A DNA stretch of 45,438 nucleotides from Fimbriimonas ginsengisoli. Its GTDB lineage: Bacteria; Armatimonadota; Fimbriimonadia; Fimbriimonadales; Fimbriimonadaceae. The position numbers were made by a program, and so were the translations under genes. Under the pieces are notes generated by a model. It searched no databases, was not told the DNA's origin, and was given only the letters and a program-made list of their open reading frames with translations. Where the stretch lies: assembly GCA_016179045.1 (NCBI GenBank), contig JACOSL010000039.1:1-45438 (forward strand), given 5' to 3'. Below, in pieces: positions 16,403-26,196 of this stretch; position 1 is the first letter of the stretch; each line of letters starts with the position of its first letter.

Positions 16403-17439
16403 TCTCCGCGCTGCTCCAACTCGGCGATGCGCCGCTCGAGCTCTCGAATTCGCTCGCGCAACTCGGGAAGTTTCGTGTAGGCGACCATAGCGCGGCGGGC
16501 CTGGGCGGCGGGCAGCGCGGGCATCCCGAGGTAGGCGCCCGGTGCGTCCAAATCGCGAACTACGCCCCCCCGGCCCGCGATCGCCACGTCGCTCGCGATG
16601 TCGAGGTGGTCGGACGCGCCTGCCTGCCCTCCCATCACAACCCGCTCGCCCAGCTTCGTGCTGCCGGCAATGCCAACCTGGCTCGCGATGACCGAGTGCG
16701 CGCCGATGCGCACGTTGTGGGCGATCTGGACGAGATTATCGAGCTTGACTCCATCCCCGAGGAGCGTATCGCCGACTGTGGCGCGATCCACCGCGCTGAG
16801 AGCTCCGATCTCGGCATCATTGCCGACCACCACACCCCCCACCTGCGCGATCTTGCGCTGGCCCGTCCCATCCCACTCGAAGCCGAAGCCGTCCGCGCCC
16901 AGCACCGCGCCTGCGTGGACGATGACCCGGTCCCCAAGCCGGACATCCTGGACGAGCACGGCATGGGGATAGATAAGGCAATCCTCGCCCACCCGGCAAT
17001 CATCACCGATGTAGGCAAAGGCGCACACCCGGCTTCTCGCGCCCACCGATGCGCCCGATTCCACCACCGCGAAGGGCCCTATACGGGCCGAAGGGTGGAG
17101 CTGGGCGGATGGGTCGACGACCGCCGAAGGATGCACGCCCGGATTCAGGCGCGGCTCTCGCCTACAAGCATCGGTGAGTTTACGGAAGGCTCGCCTCGGC
17201 GAATCGACTTGCACATGGGGCTTGGCGCTGCTTATCCCGTCGCCGACCAGGAGCGCCCCGACCTTGGATGCCTCCGCGCGCCTCAAGTAGGACTCGCCTT
17301 CCACAAAAGCGAGCCCATTCGGGTCGTCGGAGTCGGCGGGAACGAGCCGCCGGACCGAGAAATCCCCACCCGAGACGAGCCGCCCGCCAATGAGGGCGGC
17401 GACCTCGGCTAGGGTCCAGGGAGGTGGCTTCGTCTCCAT
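16399..17439 (-). CDS. lpxD: UDP-3-O-acylglucosamine N-acyltransferase LpxD
   Basis: Third enzyme of lipid A synthesis, adding the N-linked 3-hydroxyacyl chain. The 346 residues comprise an N-terminal uridine-binding domain (about 1-100), a hexapeptide beta-helix (about 105-300) and a C-terminal helix rich in Arg and Glu. LVQIAHNVRIGAHSVIASQVGIAGS contains the catalytic His of the family. The chosen ATG lies 31 bases inside the end of the upstream lipoprotein gene and has no clear Shine-Dalgarno sequence, so it may be translated by re-initiation. Its stop overlaps lpxC. Confidence 0.95.
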   Translation of the reverse strand: METKPPPWTLAEVAALIGGRLVSGGDFSVRRLVPADSDDPNGLAFVEGESYLRRAEASKVGALLVGDGISSAKPHVQVDSPRRAFRKLTDACRREPRLNPGVHPSAVVDPSAQLHPSARIGPFAVVESGASVGARSRVCAFAYIGDDCRVGEDCLIYPHAVLVQDVRLGDRVIVHAGAVLGADGFGFEWDGTGQRKIAQVGGVVVGNDAEIGALSAVDRATVGDTLLGDGVKLDNLVQIAHNVRIGAHSVIASQVGIAGSTKLGERVVMGGQAGASDHLDIASDVAIAGRGGVVRDLDAPGAYLGMPALPAAQARRAMVAYTKLPELRERIRELERRIAELEQRGE

Positions 17440-18404
17440 TGGAGGAACTCGGCGGTGCGGTCGCGCCCTTCTGAGCGACTCTTGGCTTCACGGTACCCCC
17501 GAACGGCCAGCCAGATTGCCAACTCGCGCCGGATAGTCGTTCGATCCACCCCGCCGGGCGCGTCCATCTTGGGCGTTGTCGGCAGGCCGGGCCAAGCAGG
17601 ATCGACGATCGTACGGCCGGGAAGCGCGGATATCGAGGCTTCCTCCTGCTCGGCGAGCGCGGAGCCGACATCGGAATTGAGGTTGCGCAGGAGCGTCGCC
17701 GCCTCTCGCCTAGCCCTCGTCTCAGCCTCGGCACGCCGCTCCTGAAGGCTGACCCGCACCGCGGTCAATCGTTCGTCAGCCAAGCTTTCCGCCTTCCGCT
17801 CAATCTCACGGATGTCTCCTTGGAACTTGGACGCCAGGCCCGCAAGTTCGACCCGCAGTCGCTTTGCCTCTTGGAACCGGGAACCCGCCACCGCGTTGCT
17901 CGCCTGCGGGGCGCGCTCAGAGGCTGGGTCGGGATCGGGAAAGCCGACCAGCAACGCAAGCCGAGCTTTGCGCCATCCCGCCTCGCGTGCGTATTGGCCC
18001 ATCAGGGCATCCACCTCCGCCGCCGCCTTCATCTTGCCGCTCGCGCTCTCCGGCTCGAGGGCTGCGATCCGGCGCTTCTCCTCCTGAGCCACCTCGGCAA
18101 TATACGCGGCGCGAAGCTTGCGCTCCAGCTCGCGATACGCCTTGATGCGATTGTCGCGCAAAAGAGCTACGGCAGAAGATTTTCCGGAAGCCTCGGTGCC
18201 ATGGACGGTCTTGGCCGCAAGCGCAGGCAATTGAACGACCATGGGCGGATCGGACGTGCCGGGCGGGGCCGGGACGTTGGGCGACTTGGGACGCCACTCA
18301 TCTTGCAGGGCGGCGTCCAGATCGACGAACACCGGCTCCAAGCGAGGCCCGCACCCGGCAAGCACGGCTGCGACCAACAGGAGCGGCGCTCTATTTCTTG
18401 GCAT
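17409..18404 (-). CDS. Lipoprotein with long coiled coil, unknown function
   Basis: A 331-residue protein with a lipoprotein signal ending LAGC at residue 18, then a Pro-rich linker and a charged, helix-forming stretch (about residues 80-260) rich in Glu, Arg and Ala that should form coiled coils, followed by a short basic tail. No named family is recognised. It overlaps the end of the second Skp-like gene by 14 bases and the start of lpxD by 31, so it is an integral member of the bamA-skp-lpxD run. The Skp-like helical content and location suggest a periplasmic role in outer-membrane assembly, which is inference from context only. Confidence 0.8.
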   Translation of the reverse strand: MPRNRAPLLLVAAVLAGCGPRLEPVFVDLDAALQDEWRPKSPNVPAPPGTSDPPMVVQLPALAAKTVHGTEASGKSSAVALLRDNRIKAYRELERKLRAAYIAEVAQEEKRRIAALEPESASGKMKAAAEVDALMGQYAREAGWRKARLALLVGFPDPDPASERAPQASNAVAGSRFQEAKRLRVELAGLASKFQGDIREIERKAESLADERLTAVRVSLQERRAEAETRARREAATLLRNLNSDVGSALAEQEEASISALPGRTIVDPAWPGLPTTPKMDAPGGVDRTTIRRELAIWLAVRGYREAKSRSEGRDRTAEFLQWRRSHLPGP

Positions 18405-19029
18405 TCATGGCCTGCAGCGCGGAGGCCGTCAAATCGTTGCTCCCGTAGGGCGCGATGCCCGCCTCGAAGACTATGGAAAAGCCCTGCGCCTTGGCGACTT
18501 CCTGAACCGACTTTCGAGCCAAGTCAAGGCTCGATGCCTTCTGTTTGTCGGCCCACCCCTGCATCTCCGCGGTGAATTCGCGAAACCAGCGCTGGCCGAC
18601 CTGCTCCATCACCTGGCCGCGCTTGGTGTAGTCGTCCATTAGGGTTCTCTCGTCGGGCGTAAGGCTTGGTTTCCCGCCAAGTTCGGCGTATTTCTTGCTC
18701 GAAGCGATTACCTCCGCCTTGATTCGATCGAGCTCTGCGGTTTCATCGGCTGTTCGTGTTGCTTTAAGGCTCAGATCACGAAGCCTTTGCGCCTGCTCGT
18801 TGGTCAGCAGGCGATAGCTGTCGAGGAACTCAAGCACGCCCTCGCGGGCGGCCTTCATCTGCTTGAAGGTCTCTTGGTTCGCCTTGCCAATGTCGCTGTC
18901 TTCTACGACCTTGGAAATGTCGACCACGCCCTGTTTGTCGGTGGCACCCTGAAAGGCGCCGGCAAGGAGAACGCCGGCAATCGCAGCCACCATCACCCAG
19001 CCTAATTGATCCCATCGATCTCTTCGCAT
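18391..19029 (-). CDS. OmpH/Skp-family periplasmic chaperone, second copy
   Basis: A 212-residue protein with an N-terminal membrane or signal helix (about residues 10-27) and the OmpH pattern: a first strand GVVDISKVVEDSDIGK, long helical arms (about 50-180), and a closing strand FSIVFEAGIAPYGSNDLT. Skp holds unfolded outer-membrane proteins on their way to BamA. It is a diverged paralogue of the gene just upstream (26 bases away); both end with a similar motif (APYG.ND.T..AL.AMN). The helical arms are longer than in E. coli Skp (about 160 residues). No clear signal peptidase I site is seen, so it may stay anchored. Confidence 0.85.
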   Translation of the reverse strand: MRRDRWDQLGWVMVAAIAGVLLAGAFQGATDKQGVVDISKVVEDSDIGKANQETFKQMKAAREGVLEFLDSYRLLTNEQAQRLRDLSLKATRTADETAELDRIKAEVIASSKKYAELGGKPSLTPDERTLMDDYTKRGQVMEQVGQRWFREFTAEMQGWADKQKASSLDLARKSVQEVAKAQGFSIVFEAGIAPYGSNDLTASALQAMNAKK

Positions 19030-19055
19030 GATTTGTCTTCCTAATCGTTTGGCCG

Positions 19056-19685
19056 CTATTTGCGGCTGTTCATCGCTTTAAGCGCATCGTCGGTCACGTC
19101 GTTAGCCCCGTAAGGGGAGGCCTCCCGGGTGAATAGCAGGTTGTAGCCCTTCTTCTTCCCGACATCGCGGACGGCCTCTCGAAGGCGGGACAAGGTCTCA
19201 TTACGCAGCGTTTCGTTAAGGTTTTGCACCTCGTCGTTGAACTCTTTGGCCCAACGGTCGCCTAGGCTTGCGGTCAGCTGCGAGCGGGTGTTCAACTCCT
19301 GGAGTTTGGCGACTTCCTCGGGGGTGGGACTGGGTTTGGTTTGGAGGCTCTTGAAGGCTTGGTCGGCCTCCTGTATTTCCTTCTTGAGCCTGTCGAGTTC
19401 GGCACGATCAGCATCGGCCTGGGGACTCTTCATGTACAGTGCTCGGAGCTTGGACGCCTGGTCGGCGCTGAGCACGCGGTAGTTCTCCATGAAGGCGAGC
19501 AACTCTGAGCGCGATTCCCCCACCGCTCGAAGCTTTTCTGACTGAATCTTTGAGAAGTCGCAGTCCTTGAAGACCCGCGCTATGTCGATCACGCCGCACT
19601 TGCCGCCTGGAGCGTGCCGTGCCGCTGTGCAGACGAAGGCCGCCAGTCCCGCCGCGGCCACCCATCCCAATTGCTTCAAATCCAT
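19056..19685 (-). CDS. OmpH/Skp-family periplasmic chaperone, first copy
   Basis: A 209-residue OmpH/Skp-type protein that begins eight bases after the bamA stop. The N-terminal helix (about residues 6-22) is followed by the strand CGVIDIARVFKDCDFSK, two long helices with a hinge near SADQASKLRALYMKS, and the closing strand YNLLFTREASPYGAND. The order bamA-skp-lpxD is the same as in proteobacteria, here with two skp copies and a lipoprotein inserted. The cysteines at about residues 30 and 46 are unusual for Skp and could form a disulfide. Confidence 0.86.
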   Translation of the reverse strand: MDLKQLGWVAAAGLAAFVCTAARHAPGGKCGVIDIARVFKDCDFSKIQSEKLRAVGESRSELLAFMENYRVLSADQASKLRALYMKSPQADADRAELDRLKKEIQEADQAFKSLQTKPSPTPEEVAKLQELNTRSQLTASLGDRWAKEFNDEVQNLNETLRNETLSRLREAVRDVGKKKGYNLLFTREASPYGANDVTDDALKAMNSRK

Positions 19686-19693
19686 GCCAGCTC

Positions 19694-21487
19694 TTAGAAA
19701 GACGATCCGATCTGGAAATGCGTACGGTTCCCGCCGTGGCTGTTAAATCCGAAATCGAGCCGAATTGGCCCGAGCGGAGTGCGGAAGTTGAGTCCTACCC
19801 CGTAGCCGAGGAAAAGGCGCATCGTGTCGTACTGCGTGTACGTGTTGACCGAGCCGTAGCCGCCCCACGCGCCGCCGTAGTCGACGAAGCCCACCACGTT
19901 GAGGGCGCGCTGAATCGGGTGGCGATATTCAAGGCTCGTCAAAAGCGTTTGCTTACCCCAGAAGCGGTCTTCGGCATAACCGCGCACCGTGTCAGAGCCA
20001 CCCGCGAAATACTGCTCGAAGAAGGGCGCTGTGCCCGCGATCGCCCCGTACCTAGCTCGAAAGGCGATTACGCGGCGGGGTGCGTCCATCTCACGTCCTC
20101 GAGGCGCCTGATGGGGCGAGGTGTAGGCGCGATATTCCAGATTGCTCTTCAAGAAGTTGTGGTTGCCCAGCAGGCTCGTATCCGAGAAGTTCCCTCCCAC
20201 CTCGGTGATGCGGCTGTAGCCGGGCTCGAGCGACACCCGGGCCCAATCGCCGCGCGACGGATCGATATCTACGTCGCGCCGGTTTCGCGTAAGGCCCAGA
20301 GTCATGACGGCCACATCGCCGTCTTGCTGGATGAAGTCGTTCTGCAGAGTCGTGTTGAGATTCGCTGTCTTGATTCGCTCGAACCGCATCGACCAACTGG
20401 GATAGAACAGATCATGGATCGGCCGCACGAAGCCGACCGTGCCGCCCGTCCGACGCTCGGTGTATCGGTTGGAGCCGGAAGGATTGCTGCTTCCGCCAAA
20501 GGCGGTGCCCGCGAAGCGGTAGACGACGTGGGAATACAGCGACAGGTTCATCGACGTGTCGCGCGCGTCCATGAACGGATTGCCGTAGTTGAGGTCGACG
20601 CTGGCGCCGCCGCCGGTCGTTCCCTGCAGGTAGTTCACGCCGACCGATTGGCCGGTGCCCTTGAAGTTCGCATCGGAGACGTTGAAGGACCCGGCGATGC
20701 TCGTTCGCGGGTCCATCACCAACCCGAGACCCAATGTGCCCGTCCGAGCTTCCTTGACTTCGGCAGTGAGATCGACCTTGCCCAGGTCTCGGCGGTCGTC
20801 TTCACTGCTCTTTACGCTTTCGAACCACTGGGTGCCGTAAATTCGCCGGAGGTCCGCCTCCCACTTCTTGATGCTGTAAGGCTCTCCGGGGCGAGTCTTG
20901 ATCAGTCGCTTCATGACGCGGGCTCTCGTGCGGGAATTGCCCACCACCTTCACTTCGCCCACGACCAACTCGATCACCGAAATGCTGACCGTGTTGGGGG
21001 ATTCCTTGAGCGGAGCGAACTCGTCGATACGCGCGAAATAGCCCTTCTTGTTGTAGAGAGAGGTGATCGCCTCAACGCTCGGCTTTACGTTCTTGAGGTT
21101 GAACACCTGCCCAGGCTGGACTGTGATCGCCTTCTGAATCTCGGCAGTCTTCACGACCGTGTTCCCGACGATCCGAATTTCCTTGATAACAGGCCATTCG
21201 CGCACGTCTACCGTGATGCCCCAGCCGGCGGGCTCCATCGTCTTTGCGCGCACATCGACCGCCTCAAAGAACCCGAGGTCTTCGATCGCCACTTTGTCCT
21301 GATCGAGCTGGGTCTGGGAGAACGTCTGGCCCACCTTCGTGCGCATGGCGGCGAGGATGGCTTCCTTGGAGACTCTCTGGTTGCCTGTAACCGCGATCTC
21401 CAGAACGCTTCCGTTTTGAGGGAAGGCGGCTGCCGCTAGTGGGACCAGGAAAACGAGAATTGGCAGCAGCTTCCGTACGAGACGCAT
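19694..21487 (-). CDS. bamA: Outer-membrane assembly factor BamA (Omp85)
   Basis: Central subunit of the machine that folds beta-barrel proteins into the outer membrane. From ATG 21487 the protein has 597 residues: a signal peptide (MRLVRKLLPILVFLVPLAAAA), three POTRA domains (about 22-95, 96-170 and 171-245; note EIRIVGNTVVKTAEIQ and EVKVVGNSRTRARVMKR), and a 16-strand barrel ending FQIGSSF with a terminal Phe. E. coli BamA has five POTRA domains; three is common in other phyla. The upstream extension to 21532 is possible but would put 15 residues before the signal peptide. It lies in the run tamB-bamA-skp-skp-lipoprotein-lpxD-lpxC. Confidence 0.93.
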   Translation of the reverse strand: MRLVRKLLPILVFLVPLAAAAFPQNGSVLEIAVTGNQRVSKEAILAAMRTKVGQTFSQTQLDQDKVAIEDLGFFEAVDVRAKTMEPAGWGITVDVREWPVIKEIRIVGNTVVKTAEIQKAITVQPGQVFNLKNVKPSVEAITSLYNKKGYFARIDEFAPLKESPNTVSISVIELVVGEVKVVGNSRTRARVMKRLIKTRPGEPYSIKKWEADLRRIYGTQWFESVKSSEDDRRDLGKVDLTAEVKEARTGTLGLGLVMDPRTSIAGSFNVSDANFKGTGQSVGVNYLQGTTGGGASVDLNYGNPFMDARDTSMNLSLYSHVVYRFAGTAFGGSSNPSGSNRYTERRTGGTVGFVRPIHDLFYPSWSMRFERIKTANLNTTLQNDFIQQDGDVAVMTLGLTRNRRDVDIDPSRGDWARVSLEPGYSRITEVGGNFSDTSLLGNHNFLKSNLEYRAYTSPHQAPRGREMDAPRRVIAFRARYGAIAGTAPFFEQYFAGGSDTVRGYAEDRFWGKQTLLTSLEYRHPIQRALNVVGFVDYGGAWGGYGSVNTYTQYDTMRLFLGYGVGLNFRTPLGPIRLDFGFNSHGGNRTHFQIGSSF

Positions 21488-21610
21488 CCTTTGGTTAACC
21501 CCTGGAATCAGCCGGCGTGTGGGTCCGGGCACGCCGAAGACACCCGCACACTTTACCCCTCACCCCCGCATCTTTCCTGGGCTTCTGATGCTCTCGTGCC
21601 GCCCCGGTTA

Positions 21611-24600
21611 TCAGAATCTCAAGCCGTACTCCACCGCCAGCTTCCAGGGCCGGTCCTGGTCGGTCCCGACGCTGAGGCCCACCCGGCTGTTGCGGCCAGT
21701 TCGGAAGGGCAGTCGGTACACGAGCTTGTACTCGTAGTGCTGGCGAAAGCCGATCGGGGGGTCGCTGACTTGCCGGCGCGCTTCGAACGACAGGCGCTTG
21801 GCCAAAGTCTTCGTGAGCGCCACCGTCGCAAGATCGTATTGGTTGTATTCGAGGCTGAGATACTCGAGACCGAGGCTGCTGGCAAGGCGGGCAGTCACGG
21901 GCTCGAACACGACGGGCAGAGCGAAACCGGTTAGCGCCTCGCGAATCTGCCTTTCCGGCTCGCCGCGCGGGGCGTCGCTACGAATCGATTCCAGCGCTCC
22001 GGCTTCGCCAAGCAAGGCCAGAATCCGATCGGAGCTGAGGTCGGGCGGATCGCTGGATGCGGTGATCTTCAGGTCACCTTCCTTTAACAAATCCCCCGTT
22101 ATCTTGAGCCTGATGTCATAACGCTCGGCAGTGTCGCCAAAACGTATGGCCGTGAGCTTGGTCTGGCCCTCTAGGTTAACCGGAAGCTGGGCGGCCGCCT
22201 CGTCCTCGTCGATCACGCGATATTGAAGGCCGATGGTTCCGCCAGGCTCGAGCTGGATGCGGCCCGCCGGAAGCCGGAGGGTGCCGGAGGCTACGTGCAA
22301 GGCGGAATCCAGTCTTGGCCTTCCGATCCTGCCCGCAAGCTTGCCACGACCAAATAGACTGAGCTGTGCAGTGCTCGACCGCACCGACGCGCGGTTGCCG
22401 AGTGAGAGATCGACATCGAGAAAGGCGCCTTCATCCGGGCCGCCTCTCAGTACTCCCCCTTCCGACTGCGAGGGAAGGAGGGCCTGCACATTTTCGAGCC
22501 GGACCGTGCCACTGACGAGCGGGCCTTGCTCGCCGCCCGCCAATTTCAGATCCGCTTCGACGGTCGCGTCGATCGACCCTCCATCCTTGCCCCCGTGCTC
22601 TGAGACTCGCCACTTGTTCGCGGTCAACCCGCCGGTTGGGCCAGTGGCGAGCGGCTCGACTGCTCGCCCGGAGAACGCTGCCCTGACGAGCTGATTGAGA
22701 TCGCTGAGAGTTGCCTTCAAGGCGACGTTCGCCGACCCGCCCATCGAGGATTCCCCCTGAGCATCGAGCACGAGCTCGCGATCCTTGATCGTTAGCTTGG
22801 CGGTAGCATTGCGGATCGACGTCTGGGCGCTCGTGAATGCCAGACTTTGGGCTTGGGCCTCGAGGGTGCCGGAGGCGGTAAGGGCATCGATCGGACCCGA
22901 GACCCTCACCTCGCCCGCCACCCTCCCGAGCGTTCGTCCCGCGTCGATTCCGGGATAGAAGTCGTGCAGCCATGCAAGGTCTTCCGCAACGCGAACGCGC
23001 CCTTCGATCGGTTGCCCCTCCGGAATGGTGAGCGGATAGGCGAACGGAACCTGCGCATCGAGGCGACCAGCAATGCCCTTGTACTTGAAGACGCCCTCGG
23101 CCTCGATCCCACCTTGGGGTCGTCCATCGGCTCCCATTGAGCTCTCCGTCACGTGGATGCTGTCGAGGAGGAGCGCTAACTCGGTGCGTTGACCCTCGGC
23201 ACCGCCCACCGCCAAGCGGTCGGAGCGGAAGGAAGCGCGAATGTCCGGACTCGCGACCGGCCCCTTCGCCACGAACGAAACGTCGGCCACGCCGGACAGG
23301 TCGGCCAGGCGCTCGTCAAGCACCGCCAAGTCATCCAGTTTCAGCTTTGAGATCTCGCCATCCAAATCGAGGCTCCCACCGGGCACGATGGTGCCGTTCA
23401 CCTTCAAGCGAGACTCGCCATGGGTCAGGTCCACATCGTCCAGCGACCATACGCCATGCTTTCGAGTTATCGAAGCGGTCAACGAGCCAAAGGGGCGCTC
23501 GTACAATGCCAGACCCTCTGCCTGCACGGACGTGATCGCAAAGTCGGGGGCCCGCCAAGGCCCGCTCACCTGGGCATGGGCGCTCAACGTGCCGGCAAGC
23601 CCTTGCAGCCGATCCCTCAAGGGCTGCGATATCGAATCGAGCGAAGGCTCGATCGATTTGTAGAGATCGGCCAGCTTCCAATTGTAGACATCTAGGTCGC
23701 CCGCTATCGTTTGGGCTTCCCGGTCGAAGGCCACGTCCTTCACCTCGACGTATCGGTCGAGGAAGCCGAGGGTCAGGCTGCCGACTACGCTCGGGCCCTG
23801 GGTCGCGAGGCTCCAGCGCCCCTCGCCGAGGGCAGTGCCGTTCAGCGCGACCCCGCCCACTTGGCCCTGGCCGACGGCGGTGGTGATTCCATCCGCCCCG
23901 AAGGAAAGCGCAACCGAGCCGGTCGCCGTTCCGTCCACCGGAGCGCGCAGGCCAAGGCTTGCCAAGTTGGCCAAGCCCAGTTCATTGCCCACGGCGACGA
24001 GGGTCCCGCTCCGTTGTTTTGTATCGTAGGAGCCGTTCGCGCTGAGGCTGCCCTGGCCTAGCTGCAGGTCGGCGCGGTCAAGCGTCCACATGCCCCGATC
24101 GAAGCGCACCCGGGCATCGGCGCGGTCGGCGGTCAGGTTGCGCGCGATGAGCGTGTCGCCCCAGACGTGCGCAACGAGCTGCGGATCGTCGAGTCGACCC
24201 GAAAGCGAGGCCTGATCCACCTGAACGGCTCCCGCGATTTCGGCGTCGGGGAACAGATCCTGCAACAGCAAGTCCCGGCCCGTGAAGCTGCCCGCCAGGT
24301 GTGTTGATTTCAGATCGAGTTGGAGGTTGCCCGCGATTTCGCCCGCCCCGTTGAGCCCACGCATCCGCTTTACGACAAGCGTCTTGCGGTCCAGGAGAAT
24401 GTTCGCCGCGGCGAATGGGATGCTCCAGCGTTGGACCGAGCCTCCATAAACTTCTGCGCGGCCCTCGAGCCGTGGTTGGCCAAGCGTGCCGACCAGGCGG
24501 CCCTGGAACGCGCCCGTCCCGCTGAGTTCGGTATCGAGCGCATCCAGCGCAAGCCCGCTTGCTCGCACGCTCGCGTCGAGCTTGCCGACCTTGTCAACCT

Positions 24601-26149
24601 TGCCCGAAAGGGTCAGCGCTCCCTCGGGGCTCTCGATCAAGCCCCGATCGATCGCAAGCTCTCCATTGCGCCAGCGACCCGCGCCTTGCAGATCGCCGAG
24701 CACAGTGCGTCCTTTCATGGCGATCGAGCCGCGCCCGACCAAGCGCAAATCCGCCTCGGGGCCAGCGGTCGTGCCACCCAAGGTCGCGGCGAAGGCGCCA
24801 AGGCCTTTTACCGATGGCGCGCCCATTCGCGTCGCGAGGCGACCCAGATTGCTCCACTCGCTGGCCAGAGCGCCGGAGAGGCGATGGGTGGCGACATCGA
24901 TCCGAGCGAAGCCCTTTAGCTGCGAACCATCCCAACCGCCGCCAAGAAGGCGGACCGTGAGCGTGCCGCCCGCAAGCCGCCCCCTCAGAAGCGGGTGATC
25001 CACGATCTCGCCTGCAACCGTCACCTTCTGAAATTGGGCCTCGCCGTCAAGGCCAAAGCGGTCCTGCCGGTCCAATGTCATCCAGCCTTCGAGCACGCCG
25101 CCAGCGAGTGATGCTTGGGGTAGAGCCAGAGTGGGAAAGGCACGATGAAAGGTGGTTAGGCTTGCCGACCGAAGTCGTATGGTTGCGCCCAGGCCCTTGG
25201 AGCCGGCCCAGGCGGCAAAACCATCGCTTGCCCCGTCGAGGCCCGACGATTGCAAGCTCAGGCGACCCTGGGCGCCGCTCTCCGTAAGGAGCCCGTCGAA
25301 TTGGGCTCTGTCGGCGCGAGCGTCGCGCCGATAGGTCACGTTAAGGCCCTCGGTATGGACCCTGGCAGTTAGGTGCACCTGTTCTCCCATCCATACCTGC
25401 GCCCTGCCGCCGACCCTCAGGCGAGCCGCCTGGAGATCGCGGAGAATCGGAAGTTTCCGAGCCTCGAGCGTCGTGGCGAAGTGGGCCCAGACCTCGCCGA
25501 GTGCGAGCCCCGGCGTATCGACGTCGAGACGTAGAGGTTCTTTGTCTTCCGAAACAAAACGGAAACCGGCCACTCCCACGCCGCCTAATTCCCCTCGCCC
25601 GCTCGCCACCCAATCGCCGCCCGCGCCTTCGACGACCAGATTTGTGGCGACTAGGCGGCTGGTCCACGGGCTGGCGCCCGCCAAGTCGTTAGCGGTGATC
25701 GCAGCACGCTCGACGGTGACCCTGAAGGCAGGCGATTCGCGGCGCGGGCCGCGCTCCGGCAGGTAATCGGTGATCGGCAAGTGGCCGCTGGCAAGGCGGG
25801 TCAGGCGCACGTCGAGCTCGCGCACCAGAACCTCGATGCACTGAGCGCCGGCGGCGCGGTTAACGAGCCGATCGGCTTGGACGAACTCGGCGAGCGCGAT
25901 GGGCGCGCCGTTGGGATCGTCCACTCGCGGGCGGGTCAGCCGAAGGGAGCCTGAGCGAAGATCGAGCGCGTATGAGTCGGCGGTGAACCGCAGGGGACCG
26001 CCCTTCGTCGCGTAACGAAACTCGAGCGGCGCTTGCGGCGCGGCGAGAGTTTCCGCGCATTCGCGGGCATAGGAGTAGCCCCATACGCCAAGCATCACGC
26101 TCGGCGCAACTGCGACGACGAACTTCAGGGGGCTCCACAGGGCTCGCAT
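21611..26149 (-). CDS. tamB: TamB-like translocation and assembly protein (DUF490)
   Basis: A very long (1512-residue) protein with an N-terminal membrane helix (about residues 8-26) and no other hydrophobic segment, then more than a thousand residues of repetitive short beta-strands typical of AsmA/TamB proteins, which form a hydrophobic groove bridging inner and outer membranes. The C-terminal 300 residues are the DUF490 region, ending AVEYGLRF with the terminal Phe that TamB uses. Proteins of this group work in lipid transport to the outer membrane and in Omp85-dependent assembly. The gene lies immediately upstream of bamA, as expected if its Omp85 partner is BamA itself; no separate TamA is seen here. 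Confidence 0.9.
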   Translation of the reverse strand: MRALWSPLKFVVAVAPSVMLGVWGYSYARECAETLAAPQAPLEFRYATKGGPLRFTADSYALDLRSGSLRLTRPRVDDPNGAPIALAEFVQADRLVNRAAGAQCIEVLVRELDVRLTRLASGHLPITDYLPERGPRRESPAFRVTVERAAITANDLAGASPWTSRLVATNLVVEGAGGDWVASGRGELGGVGVAGFRFVSEDKEPLRLDVDTPGLALGEVWAHFATTLEARKLPILRDLQAARLRVGGRAQVWMGEQVHLTARVHTEGLNVTYRRDARADRAQFDGLLTESGAQGRLSLQSSGLDGASDGFAAWAGSKGLGATIRLRSASLTTFHRAFPTLALPQASLAGGVLEGWMTLDRQDRFGLDGEAQFQKVTVAGEIVDHPLLRGRLAGGTLTVRLLGGGWDGSQLKGFARIDVATHRLSGALASEWSNLGRLATRMGAPSVKGLGAFAATLGGTTAGPEADLRLVGRGSIAMKGRTVLGDLQGAGRWRNGELAIDRGLIESPEGALTLSGKVDKVGKLDASVRASGLALDALDTELSGTGAFQGRLVGTLGQPRLEGRAEVYGGSVQRWSIPFAAANILLDRKTLVVKRMRGLNGAGEIAGNLQLDLKSTHLAGSFTGRDLLLQDLFPDAEIAGAVQVDQASLSGRLDDPQLVAHVWGDTLIARNLTADRADARVRFDRGMWTLDRADLQLGQGSLSANGSYDTKQRSGTLVAVGNELGLANLASLGLRAPVDGTATGSVALSFGADGITTAVGQGQVGGVALNGTALGEGRWSLATQGPSVVGSLTLGFLDRYVEVKDVAFDREAQTIAGDLDVYNWKLADLYKSIEPSLDSISQPLRDRLQGLAGTLSAHAQVSGPWRAPDFAITSVQAEGLALYERPFGSLTASITRKHGVWSLDDVDLTHGESRLKVNGTIVPGGSLDLDGEISKLKLDDLAVLDERLADLSGVADVSFVAKGPVASPDIRASFRSDRLAVGGAEGQRTELALLLDSIHVTESSMGADGRPQGGIEAEGVFKYKGIAGRLDAQVPFAYPLTIPEGQPIEGRVRVAEDLAWLHDFYPGIDAGRTLGRVAGEVRVSGPIDALTASGTLEAQAQSLAFTSAQTSIRNATAKLTIKDRELVLDAQGESSMGGSANVALKATLSDLNQLVRAAFSGRAVEPLATGPTGGLTANKWRVSEHGGKDGGSIDATVEADLKLAGGEQGPLVSGTVRLENVQALLPSQSEGGVLRGGPDEGAFLDVDLSLGNRASVRSSTAQLSLFGRGKLAGRIGRPRLDSALHVASGTLRLPAGRIQLEPGGTIGLQYRVIDEDEAAAQLPVNLEGQTKLTAIRFGDTAERYDIRLKITGDLLKEGDLKITASSDPPDLSSDRILALLGEAGALESIRSDAPRGEPERQIREALTGFALPVVFEPVTARLASSLGLEYLSLEYNQYDLATVALTKTLAKRLSFEARRQVSDPPIGFRQHYEYKLVYRLPFRTGRNSRVGLSVGTDQDRPWKLAVEYGLRF

Positions 26150-26196
26150 GCGCGCGAAATATCCAAGCTATAGACGAGCCGGGCGAGCGAATGCGG

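Noticed and set aside
19619-21439. 606-residue plus-strand frame opposite bamA
   Set aside because: Runs across the whole bamA gene in the opposite direction; bamA has all family motifs.
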